NCBI GenBank assembly: GCA_966211765.1
Contig: CBIHOV010000003.1
Coordinates: forward strand, 124,001 to 188,000
Direction of reading: 5' to 3'
Origin: Paraflavitalea sp966211765
Lineage (GTDB): Bacteria; Bacteroidota; Bacteroidia; Chitinophagales; Chitinophagaceae
Length of the DNA stretch: 64,000 bases
This document shows positions 1 through 7,291 of this stretch, piece after piece; positions within the stretch are counted from its first letter, which is position 1, and every line of letters begins with the position of its first letter. Under the pieces are notes generated by a model, which saw nothing but the letters and a program-made list of their open reading frames with translations, had not been told where the DNA came from and searched no databases. Both the position numbers and the translations under genes were made by a program.

Positions 1-3
1 AGT

Positions 4-654
4 ATGACCACCATTTTCAGGTTTCTTTTCTCCTTTACGCTGTTGGGCAACTTGCAGGCATCCGCACAATCGGACCTTAGCACACTTAAAAAATTATCAG
101 ATGCGCCAGCGGACTCGCTTCAAAGGACTACCAATCTTTCTACCATCTCTTATGAGGCCGCTCTTAAAAAATGGAAGAAGGTATCGGATGTAAACGAATG
201 GATAAAAGCGCACTTTAGCTATAGTCTGGAAAGGGCCAAAGAACTGGCCGAAAACAGTCCAGGCAGGGAAAAGACGGATATATACCTGCCAGCCGAACTT
301 TACCAATCAGGAAAAGGTGTATGTATAGATGTAAGCAGGTTTGCAGTTGAAACGATGCGCACCATCGACCCTTCCAGTGATGTCAATTATTTATTGATAG
401 AATTTGAACCGATCAATATTGATGGATTTATCATTAAGAAACATTGGCTGGCAGTATCCAAAGACAGTACAGGGTACCATGTATTTGCAGACAGCAAACG
501 CCCCGGATATATGGCCGGCCCCTACCAGCAGTTGGAAGAATTCATCATACCCTACCAGCAATACAGGGAAAGAAAGATCATTTCCTGGAAGCTGCTGCCC
601 AGCTATCAAAAAAAGAAAAAGGCAAGCAGCGCAGTCACCAAAACCAACGCATAA
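4..654 (+). CDS. Secreted transglutaminase-like protein
   Basis: A 216-residue protein with a signal peptide at residues 1-21 (hydrophobic core, cleavage near ASA-QS). It shows the spaced Cys-His-Asp set of the transglutaminase-like superfamily: C107 in GKGVCIDVSR, H147 in KKHWLAV and D163 in FADSKRPGY. In such proteins the triad does peptide-bond hydrolysis or transamidation outside the cytoplasm; the substrate here is unknown. The ATG at base 4 directly precedes the signal peptide, so the gene is probably complete although its promoter lies outside the window. The C-terminus is a basic Lys-rich tail. The fold assignment is by motif only. Confidence 0.65.
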   Translation: MTTIFRFLFSFTLLGNLQASAQSDLSTLKKLSDAPADSLQRTTNLSTISYEAALKKWKKVSDVNEWIKAHFSYSLERAKELAENSPGREKTDIYLPAELYQSGKGVCIDVSRFAVETMRTIDPSSDVNYLLIEFEPINIDGFIIKKHWLAVSKDSTGYHVFADSKRPGYMAGPYQQLEEFIIPYQQYRERKIISWKLLPSYQKKKKASSAVTKTNA

Positions 655-758
655 TTTAAAAGGAATTTGCAAATCATTCCAGGACCCGCATATTCTGCCG
701 ATTTCTTGTTACTTTTCCTTTTCTAACCATTTAGAATAGAAACTTAACCTCCGATTGC

Positions 759-1634
759 ATGACCAACCGCAGAACTTTTATCCGGCAAACAGGTGTACTG
801 GCATCCGCAGTGATGATGGGATCATCCTTTGTTCTGAAACCCAAATACAAACTGGGCCTTCAGCTGTATACTATTCGCGATGCGATGGCTAAAGATACCC
901 GCGGCACACTTGCCAAAATTACCTCTTATGGATACCAGGAAGTGGAAACCTATGGCTTCAACAGGCTATACTACAAATTTACACCTGCTGAATTCAGGTC
1001 ATTGATGGAAAACAATGGGCTCAGCAGCCCCAGTGGTCACTATGACCTGGACAAGTATGTCATGCCGGGTAAGACTGCCGACGAGCTCAACAGGTATGTA
1101 GACGAATGTATCCAGGGAGCATTGATCCTGAAGCAAACCTATATCGTATGGCCATGGCTGGATGAATCATTGCGGTCCATAGAGAAATTCAAAGAAATAG
1201 TAGCTACGCTCAACAGGATCGGTGAACGGATCAATAAAGCAGGACTACAACTGGCTTACCACAACCATAATTTTGAGTTCATTGAACACAATGGTGATAC
1301 AGGATATGCCATGTTATTGAGGGAAAGTGATCCCAATTATGTGAAGTTGGAGCTGGATCTCTATTGGTCTACCTACATGAAACAAGACCTTCCGGCGCTT
1401 TTCAAAAAACACCCAGGCCGTTTTCCGCTCTGGCATTTAAAGGATAAAGACAAGACCAATCCGGAGTTGCACACCACGATGGGTGATGGAGATATTGACT
1501 TTACCAAACTCCTCTCCTATGCCAGCGAAGCAGGCGCAAAGCACATGTATGTTGAGCAGGGCAATAATTATATACCGAATGATATGGCCTGCGTAGAAAA
1601 AAGTGCGGCGTATACGAAGAAGCTGTTGCGTTAG
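759..1634 (+). CDS. Sugar phosphate isomerase/epimerase family protein (TIM barrel)
   Basis: A 291-residue protein of the xylose-isomerase-like TIM-barrel superfamily. The N-terminus, NRRTFIRQTGVLASAVMMG, resembles a Tat-type signal (twin Arg, then a hydrophobic stretch), as in many Bacteroidota exported members. Barrel motifs include YTIRDAM, HNHNFEF near the middle (metal-site histidines), LELDLYW and LWHLKDKD; the late VEQG supplies the usual metal-binding Glu. Members act on sugars or inositol-like polyols with a divalent metal. The gene stands alone, with a 100-bp gap to the gene before it. The exact substrate cannot be read from sequence. Confidence 0.8.
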   Translation: MTNRRTFIRQTGVLASAVMMGSSFVLKPKYKLGLQLYTIRDAMAKDTRGTLAKITSYGYQEVETYGFNRLYYKFTPAEFRSLMENNGLSSPSGHYDLDKYVMPGKTADELNRYVDECIQGALILKQTYIVWPWLDESLRSIEKFKEIVATLNRIGERINKAGLQLAYHNHNFEFIEHNGDTGYAMLLRESDPNYVKLELDLYWSTYMKQDLPALFKKHPGRFPLWHLKDKDKTNPELHTTMGDGDIDFTKLLSYASEAGAKHMYVEQGNNYIPNDMACVEKSAAYTKKLLR

Positions 1635-1694
1635 GTTTATCTCCCCAAAGGTATCTCCGGAGGGATGAATCGGACATATCTTTCTGATTATCTT

Positions 1695-2036
1695 TTACAC
1701 TGCAAACGAAGTACCGCAGCCGCAGGTTTTGCTGGCGTTGGGGTTGGTGAAGGAAAAACCACGGGCATTGAGGCCATCCTCCCAGTCGATCTGCATACCC
1801 ATGAGGTAGAGGCCGTGGGACTGGTTCATGATAAAGGTGAGACCATCCAGTTCATACACCACATCACTGTCCTCTTTGTCGTCAAAGCCCAGCACATAAC
1901 TCATGCCGGAACAACCGCCGCCTTTCACGCCAATCCGCAGGAATTTGCTGGTATCAAAACCAGGATCACTCATTAGTCGGGTAAGCTCTTTGTGGGCATT
2001 GGAGGTAAACTGAACGGGGGCCAAAACTGTTTCCAT
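1695..2036 (-). CDS. HesB/IscA family iron-sulfur cluster assembly protein
   Basis: A 113-residue A-type Fe-S carrier. The three family cysteines are present: C42 in GGGCSGMSY, and C105 and C107 in the C-terminal TCGCGTSF. These proteins hold a 2Fe-2S or 4Fe-4S cluster at a dimer interface and hand it to apoproteins. The ATG at 2036 is chosen because it gives the usual length (about 110 residues); an in-frame ATG at 2105 would add 23 unrelated residues. No isc or suf partner lies beside it, so it may be the housekeeping ErpA/SufA-type carrier. The paralogue name cannot be fixed from sequence alone. Confidence 0.88.
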   Translation of the reverse strand: METVLAPVQFTSNAHKELTRLMSDPGFDTSKFLRIGVKGGGCSGMSYVLGFDDKEDSDVVYELDGLTFIMNQSHGLYLMGMQIDWEDGLNARGFSFTNPNASKTCGCGTSFAV

Positions 2037-2170
2037 TACACAATATTTACCCCAAAAGTACAAAGAATGGCAGGAACTGTCAATCCCCCAACAAACAATT
2101 GACAATCATAGGACCTGGCAGACTATAAACACCCTAAAAACCGTTAGAGAGAACTCAAAAAGCATTTCAC

Positions 2171-2178
2171 TACATTTG
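2171..2178 (+). promoter_or_regulatory. Bacteroidota -7 box (TACATTTG)
   Basis: TACATTTG matches the TAnnTTTG -7 element and lies 22 bases before the ATG of the membrane-anchored protein at 2201. No clean TTTG -33 element is visible at the expected distance. Confidence 0.45.
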
Positions 2179-2200
2179 TTGACTCAAAAAACTAACCCGA

Positions 2201-2746
2201 ATGACACTTTCCTGGAATCAACTTATTTGGCAATTAATAATTGCCTTAACATTGGGTGGCACCCTGGCCTATTTGTTCTGGAAGCAACGCAAGGAAGCCA
2301 AACAGGCCCAGGCTGTTCATAAGAAGACAGAAAAGCAGGAGGCTGCTGCCACCAACACTACCAAACAGTTGCAATTGCAGGCCTATGAAAGGCTGATCCT
2401 GCTGGTAGACCGGATAGCCCTGCCCAACCTGATCAATCGGCTCAATGAACCGGGTCTGACGGCCCGCGAAATGCAGGCTGGACTAATACACAATATCAAA
2501 GGAGAATTTGAATACAATATTACCCAGCAGATGTATGTATCGCAGGACGCCTGGGATGCAGTGCGCAACCTGAAAGACCAGAATATGCTGATCATAAACC
2601 AGATCACCTCTTTTTTACCTGCCGATGCCAGTGCCCAGGACCTGAATCGTAGTATATTGGAAATGCTGATGCAAAATCCCAAAGCATCTTTACACAATGT
2701 AGTGGCGGATGCATTGAGCTATGAAGCGCGCAAGCTGATGGCTTAA
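2201..2746 (+). CDS. Membrane-anchored coiled-coil protein of unknown function
   Basis: 181 residues: one N-terminal membrane helix (about residues 8-26, WQLIIALTLGGTLAYLFW), then a charged Lys/Glu/Gln-rich stretch likely to be coiled coil, then a helical cytoplasmic domain (LILLVDRIALPNLINRL, REMQAGLIHNIKGEFEYNITQQMYVS). I do not know a function. It lies 39 bases before the acyl-CoA mutase gene on the same strand and may be co-transcribed. No catalytic motif is evident. Confidence 0.7.
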   Translation: MTLSWNQLIWQLIIALTLGGTLAYLFWKQRKEAKQAQAVHKKTEKQEAAATNTTKQLQLQAYERLILLVDRIALPNLINRLNEPGLTAREMQAGLIHNIKGEFEYNITQQMYVSQDAWDAVRNLKDQNMLIINQITSFLPADASAQDLNRSILEMLMQNPKASLHNVVADALSYEARKLMA

Positions 2747-2785
2747 TAAAAGGTCCTGCCGGAACTTCGAAATTAATGAGTGCTT

Positions 2786-4348
2786 ATGCCTGAGAAAAAG
2801 ATCTTAACAGACAGTGGAATCGAGATCAAGGAATTGTACGACGCCAACAGTGTTCAGGGCATCCCGCCCCTGTCGCCACCCGGTGAGTATCCCTTTACCC
2901 GGGGCGTACAGTCGGATATGTACCGTGGTAAGCTGTGGACCATGCGGCAATATGCCGGCTTCAGTACGGCCGAGGAAAGCAACAAACGTTATCACTACCT
3001 GCTCTCGCAGGGGGTAATGGGATTGAGTGTTGCTTTTGACCTTCCCACACAGATAGGGTATGACAGTGACCACTCGCTTGCTGAAGGCGAAGTAGGCAAG
3101 GTAGGTGTGGCCATCGACAGCCTGGAGGACATGCAAACGCTTTTCAAAGGCATCAAGCTGGAGGATGTTTCTACCTCCATGACGATCAATGCTACGGGGT
3201 TCATCCTGCTTGGCCTGTATGTAGCCCTGGCCAAACAACAGGGCGCTGATCTCAAAAAACTCACCGGCACCATACAAAATGATATCCTGAAGGAATATGC
3301 CGCCAGGGGCACCTATATCTATCCGCCCAAGCCATCCATGCGCATCATCACGGATATTTTTGAGTGGTGCAGCCATGACCTGCCGAAATGGAATACGATC
3401 TCCATTTCCGGTTACCATATCCGCGAAGCCGGCAGTACGGCTGTACAGGAAATCGCCTTTACCCTGAGCAATGGGAAAGCTTACGTAAAAGCTGCCCTGG
3501 AAAAGGGGCTTGACATCAATGTATTTGGCAAGCGCCTCTCCTTTTTCTTCAATGCACACAATGACCTGTTTGAGGAAGTAGCCAAGTTCCGCGCAGCCCG
3601 CAGCATGTGGGCAGTGATGATGAAAGAGTTGGGGGCAACGGATCCCAAAGCCATGATGTTGCGCTTCCACACGCAAACAGGTGGCAGCACGCTTACCGCA
3701 CAACAACCGCTGAATAATATTGCCCGCGTTACCGTTCAAACACTGGCAGCCGTACTGGGTGGTACGCAATCACTCCATACCAATGGGTACGATGAGGCTT
3801 TGAGCCTGCCCACAGAAGAAGCTGCACGCATTGCACTGCGTACACAACAAGTGGTAGCTTTTGAAAGCGGTGCTGCCGGTACGGTAGACCCGCTGGCCGG
3901 TTCTTATTTTGTAGAATCCCTGACCAAACAGGTAGAAGAAGAAGCCTGGAAGCTGATCGGCAAAATAGATGCAATGGGTGGCAGTGTGAGCGCCATTGAG
4001 CAGGGATTTATCCAGGATGAAATTGCCCGCAGTGCCTATGACTACCAGCGACAGATAGAGCGCAATGAAAAGATCATTGTGGGGGTCAACAAATTCCAGG
4101 TAACGGAAGCTAATACAGTACCTCCTTTTAAAATAGATGATTCCATCCGCCAGGTACAAAGCGAAAAGCTGGCCATCCTTCGCCGACAAAGAGATCATGC
4201 CAAATGCGACCAGTTATTGCAGCTGCTTTCGGACAAAGCCAGCAGTGATGAGAATATAATGCCTACGGTTATTGAGGCCGTTGAGCACAAGTGTACACTG
4301 GGCGAAATTGCGGATACCCTCCGGGAAGTATATGGAGAATATAAGTAA
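2786..4348 (+). CDS. Acyl-CoA mutase catalytic subunit (methylmalonyl-CoA mutase family, no B12 domain)
   Basis: A 520-residue TIM-barrel catalytic domain of the coenzyme-B12-dependent acyl-CoA mutases: PFTRGVQSDMYRG, LWTMRQYAGFSTAEESN, GLSVAFDLPTQIGYDSDH, HTQTGGSTLTAQQPLNN and SLHTNGYDEAL are all family signatures. These enzymes rearrange the carbon skeleton of acyl-CoA thioesters by radical chemistry. The cobalamin-binding domain (DxHxxG) is absent here and from the neighbours, so a separate small subunit must be encoded elsewhere, as in isobutyryl-CoA or 2-hydroxyisobutyryl-CoA mutases. At the substrate-selecting position the usual methylmalonyl mutase GPY reads GVQ, so the substrate is open. 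ATG 2786 is preferred to the GTG at 2780. Confidence 0.85.
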   Translation: MPEKKILTDSGIEIKELYDANSVQGIPPLSPPGEYPFTRGVQSDMYRGKLWTMRQYAGFSTAEESNKRYHYLLSQGVMGLSVAFDLPTQIGYDSDHSLAEGEVGKVGVAIDSLEDMQTLFKGIKLEDVSTSMTINATGFILLGLYVALAKQQGADLKKLTGTIQNDILKEYAARGTYIYPPKPSMRIITDIFEWCSHDLPKWNTISISGYHIREAGSTAVQEIAFTLSNGKAYVKAALEKGLDINVFGKRLSFFFNAHNDLFEEVAKFRAARSMWAVMMKELGATDPKAMMLRFHTQTGGSTLTAQQPLNNIARVTVQTLAAVLGGTQSLHTNGYDEALSLPTEEAARIALRTQQVVAFESGAAGTVDPLAGSYFVESLTKQVEEEAWKLIGKIDAMGGSVSAIEQGFIQDEIARSAYDYQRQIERNEKIIVGVNKFQVTEANTVPPFKIDDSIRQVQSEKLAILRRQRDHAKCDQLLQLLSDKASSDENIMPTVIEAVEHKCTLGEIADTLREVYGEYK

Positions 4349-4357
4349 CTTCGTTTC

Positions 4358-4909
4358 ATGTACCTAGCCACTACAGTTGGTTCTGACAAAGAACTGAAAC
4401 AGATACTGCAATTGCAGCAACAGAACCTGAAACAACATATCAGTCAGGAAGAAAAGGATGCACAGGGATTCCTGACGATGCAGTTTCACCTGCCCATGCT
4501 GCAACAATTACAAGCCATTGCCCCCAGTGTAATTATCAAATATGAAGATGAGGTGGTAGCTTATGCCATGACGGTAACGCTGGAAGGCCGGGAAGCTTAT
4601 CCCGACCTGGAACCCATGTTCAAGAATTTTGAAAAACTGCAATGGCAGGGAAAACCATTGTACGATTATCAATTCTATGTAATGGGCCAGATCTGTGTGT
4701 CCAAAGAACACCGGGCAAAAGGCTTGTTTGATATGCTGTACCAGCATCATAAAGAGGTATACAGTTCACGTTATGATTTTATCATTACCGAGATATCCAC
4801 TTCCAATTACCGGTCGCTACAGGCCCATAAGCGGGTAGGTTTTGAGACGATTGAAACCTATGCTGATATGGTAGATACCTGGAATGTGGTGGTATGGGAT
4901 TGGCGGTAA
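4358..4909 (+). CDS. GNAT family N-acetyltransferase
   Basis: A 183-residue protein with the GNAT fold. The acetyl-CoA-binding strand-loop-helix is seen as YVMGQICVSKEHRAKGLFDMLYQHH (V-R/K-x-x-G-type loop), followed by the late strand ITEISTSNYRSLQAHKRVGFE typical of GNATs. It would transfer an acyl group from acyl-CoA to an amine; the acceptor is unknown. Its ATG is 9 bases after the mutase stop, so read-through is likely; TAACTTCG at the junction overlaps the mutase stop codon and also resembles a -7 box. Its 3' end overlaps only upstream codons of the next reading frame, not the chosen start of the amidohydrolase. Confidence 0.85.
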   Translation: MYLATTVGSDKELKQILQLQQQNLKQHISQEEKDAQGFLTMQFHLPMLQQLQAIAPSVIIKYEDEVVAYAMTVTLEGREAYPDLEPMFKNFEKLQWQGKPLYDYQFYVMGQICVSKEHRAKGLFDMLYQHHKEVYSSRYDFIITEISTSNYRSLQAHKRVGFETIETYADMVDTWNVVVWDWR

Positions 4910-4946
4910 CGATTATTTCTCTATATTGAAGGATAAACATCCCTCC

Positions 4947-6287
4947 ATGCGTTTACCAGCCAGGCTATTCTGTCTTTTACTGCTTTTATCTTCTCTTGCA
5001 GGATCAGCACAACAAAATGTATCGACCCTTATAGAACAAAAAGCCACTGCGATCTTGCCCAGGCTGGTTGAATGGCGGCGCTATCTCCATGAACATCCGG
5101 AACTATCCAACCGGGAATTTAAGACGGGGGAATATGTAGCTGCTCACCTTAAGGCATTGGGCCTGGAAGTACAGACAGGGGTTGCCAAAACCGGTGTTGT
5201 TGCCATCCTCCGCGGCGGCAAGCCTGGCCCGGTAGTAGCTCTGCGTGCCGATATGGACGCCCTGCCGGTACAGGAACGGGTAAACATTCCATTTAAATCA
5301 ACCGTAACGGCCGATTACCTGGGCCAATCAGTGCCCGTGATGCATGCCTGCGGCCACGACAGCCATGTGGCTATGCTGATGGGTACGGCCGAAGTGCTGG
5401 CCGCAATGAAGAAAGATGTACCGGGTACGGTAAAATTCTTCTTCCAACCGGCCGAGGAAGGTCCTCCCGGCGATGAAGAAGGCGGCGCGCCCCTGATGGT
5501 GAAAGAAGGTGTAATGGACAATCCCAAGGTGGATGCCGTATTCGGTATGCACATTGAATCGGATATTGAAATAGGCAAATTTGAATACAAATCCGGCGCT
5601 TTTATGGCTTCCTCCGATTGGTTTACGATCAAAGTAAAAGGTAAACAATCACACGGCTCACAACCCTGGAAGGGAATTGACCCCATAGTAGTATCCACCG
5701 AGATCATCAGCGCCCTGCAAACCATCGTAAGCCGCCAATCTGAACTCACAAAAGCACCAGTAGTGATCACCGTTGGCAAATTTCACAGTGGTGTACGTCC
5801 CAATATTATCCCGGAAGAAGCCTTATTGGAAGGCACCATCCGCACACTGGACAGCAAAATGCAAAAAGAAACGCATGAACGCATCCGTAAAGTAGCCACC
5901 ACGGTAGCGGAAGCCCTGGGCGCTGTGGCAGAAGTAACCATCGATACCAAAACCCTGGTCACTTATAACGATCCCGAACTGGTTAAAATGATGCTGCCTT
6001 CGCTGGAAACAGCTGCCGGCAAAAGCAATGTGACAGAAAGGGAATGGGTAACAGGTGCAGAAGACTTCTCCTTCTTTGGCACCAAGGCCCCCTCCTTCTT
6101 TATTTACTTTGGCGGCATGCCCAAAGGCACGGACAAAACCAAGGCTCCCCCACACCATACACCAGATTTCTATATAGATGACAGCCGCCTGGATGTAGGC
6201 GTAAAAGGATTCTGTCAGTTGGTCTTTGACTATGCCAAACTGAAAGGAGGTGGAGATACGAAGGGGAATACTAAAAAAGGATTCTGA
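4947..6287 (+). CDS. Secreted M20D-family amidohydrolase (amino-acid amide/hippurate-hydrolase type)
   Basis: A 446-residue zinc amidohydrolase. The signal peptide occupies residues 1-21 (RLFCLLLLLSSLAGSAQQ), which is why ATG 4947 was chosen over the in-frame upstream ATG at 4884. Metal-site motifs are in order: HACGHDSH near 133-140 (Cys/His ligands of the M20D type), PAEEGPPGDEEGGA near 168-180 (catalytic and ligand Glu), GMHIE, and the C-terminal PPHHTPDFYID His ligand. Relatives hydrolyse N-acyl amino acids or amino-acid conjugates. An export signal points to the periplasm or outside. It closes the rightward cluster and is followed by a hairpin terminator. Confidence 0.88.
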   Translation: MRLPARLFCLLLLLSSLAGSAQQNVSTLIEQKATAILPRLVEWRRYLHEHPELSNREFKTGEYVAAHLKALGLEVQTGVAKTGVVAILRGGKPGPVVALRADMDALPVQERVNIPFKSTVTADYLGQSVPVMHACGHDSHVAMLMGTAEVLAAMKKDVPGTVKFFFQPAEEGPPGDEEGGAPLMVKEGVMDNPKVDAVFGMHIESDIEIGKFEYKSGAFMASSDWFTIKVKGKQSHGSQPWKGIDPIVVSTEIISALQTIVSRQSELTKAPVVITVGKFHSGVRPNIIPEEALLEGTIRTLDSKMQKETHERIRKVATTVAEALGAVAEVTIDTKTLVTYNDPELVKMMLPSLETAAGKSNVTEREWVTGAEDFSFFGTKAPSFFIYFGGMPKGTDKTKAPPHHTPDFYIDDSRLDVGVKGFCQLVFDYAKLKGGGDTKGNTKKGF

Positions 6288-6307
6288 TCATAAATCATTG
6301 ATTGTAA

Positions 6308-6342
6308 AATGCCGTACAGCAACATAGCAGTGCGGCATTTCC
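6308..6342 (+). terminator. Hairpin terminator after the M20 amidohydrolase
   Basis: The inverted repeat AAATGCCG...CGGCATTT (8 bp, with further inner pairing) starts 21 bases after the stop codon. The following T-tract is weak (CCTTTG). Confidence 0.55.
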
Positions 6343-6382
6343 TTTGATACAAACACTTAACATTCGGGTAATATTGGCGATC

Positions 6383-6390
6383 TATTTTTG
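6383..6390 (+). promoter_or_regulatory. Bacteroidota -7 box (TATTTTTG)
   Basis: TATTTTTG fits TAnnTTTG and ends 14 bases before the ATG of the GRDP-like gene. It gives that gene its own promoter after the terminator at 6308-6342. Confidence 0.5.
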
Positions 6391-6404
6391 TAAAAGAGTT
6401 CTTT

Positions 6405-7157
6405 ATGATTATTGACGAATCGCTATTATGGAGCAAACTGGAAAGTTTCTCCCCAGACAACCCTTACGAAGTACTTTCTTTCTCTCAACGTTTGGCCCGG
6501 GAAAATGGATGGCCACCTTTATTCACGGAGCGGGTCATTGCGGAGTACAAAAAGTTTATTTTTCTCTGCATGATCAGTCCCCAGCCAGTCACCCCCTCGG
6601 ATGAAGTAGATCAGGCCTGGCATCTTCACTTAGTGTATACCAAATCCTACTGGAACGACCTCTGCAAAGACATCCTTGGAAAAGACATCCACCACACACC
6701 CACAGAAGGCGGCCCCGCCGAAAGAGACAAGTTCATCAGTTACTACGAATCCACCTTACAACTTTACCGCGACAAATTTGGCACTGAACCTCCACACGAT
6801 ATCTGGCCACCTGCCAGCATACGATTTGGAGGATCAGATTTTATCAGAGCCAACAAAGAAACCCACTGGGTCATCGCCAAGAAGCCCTGGCACAAAGGCA
6901 TCAGTGGACTTTTACTAATTCTGATAGGCGTACTGGCCTATGCGATCAGTTCCAATGTGGGCTTCCTGATCATATTCGTTGCTTCAGGACTGATTGTACT
7001 GTCGCAGGACAAGCAATCAGGATTAGGACGAGGTCAAAGCTCAGGTGGAGGATGTGGCGGAGGCGGTTGTGGTGGAGATAGTGGCTGTAGTGGAGACGGA
7101 GGTTGCAGTGGTGGTGGATGTAGTGGATGTGGAGGCGGTTGCGGCGGAGGAGATTAA
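6405..7157 (+). CDS. GRDP-like membrane protein with Cys/Gly-rich tail
   Basis: 250 residues in three parts. Residues 1-140 resemble the glycine-rich-domain-protein-like (GRDP) domain; the signature VDQAWHLHLVYTKSYW matches the VDxxWHxHxL core of that family. Two membrane segments follow (about 165-181 and 183-199: SGLLLILIGVLAYAIS and GFLIIFVASGLIVL). The last 40 residues are almost only Gly, Cys and Ser with seven Cys. The tail resembles those of TIGR04222-type membrane proteins. Role unknown; the tail could bind metal or be crosslinked (inference). The coding DNA of the tail is repetitive and prone to slippage. Confidence 0.7.
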   Translation: MIIDESLLWSKLESFSPDNPYEVLSFSQRLARENGWPPLFTERVIAEYKKFIFLCMISPQPVTPSDEVDQAWHLHLVYTKSYWNDLCKDILGKDIHHTPTEGGPAERDKFISYYESTLQLYRDKFGTEPPHDIWPPASIRFGGSDFIRANKETHWVIAKKPWHKGISGLLLILIGVLAYAISSNVGFLIIFVASGLIVLSQDKQSGLGRGQSSGGGCGGGGCGGDSGCSGDGGCSGGGCSGCGGGCGGGD

Positions 7158-7214
7158 GCGCCGGGCAGGTAATTTCTAATTGGTCGTCTATGATGGCAAA
7201 CGAAAGCCATAAAA

Positions 7215-7245
7215 AAAGTCAAGCTGACGTACGCAGCCTGACTTT
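7215..7245 (-). terminator. Terminator of glnS (minus strand)
   Basis: The stem AAAGTCA/TGACTTT with an inner GCTG/CAGC is followed by seven T on the minus strand. It lies 47 bases past the glnS stop and can also serve the plus strand. Confidence 0.7.
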
Positions 7246-7291
7246 GTTATTTTATGCTGTTAAGCTTGTAATTGTGTTAACCCTCGCCCGA

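Noticed and set aside
2804..3769. 321-codon minus-strand frame inside the acyl-CoA mutase gene
   Set aside because: Antisense to a strongly conserved enzyme; the product is Cys/His-rich low-quality sequence with no family motif.
4346..4353. TAACTTCG as a leaderless promoter for the GNAT gene
   Set aside because: It includes the mutase stop codon and follows it directly, so chance match and co-transcription explain it more simply.
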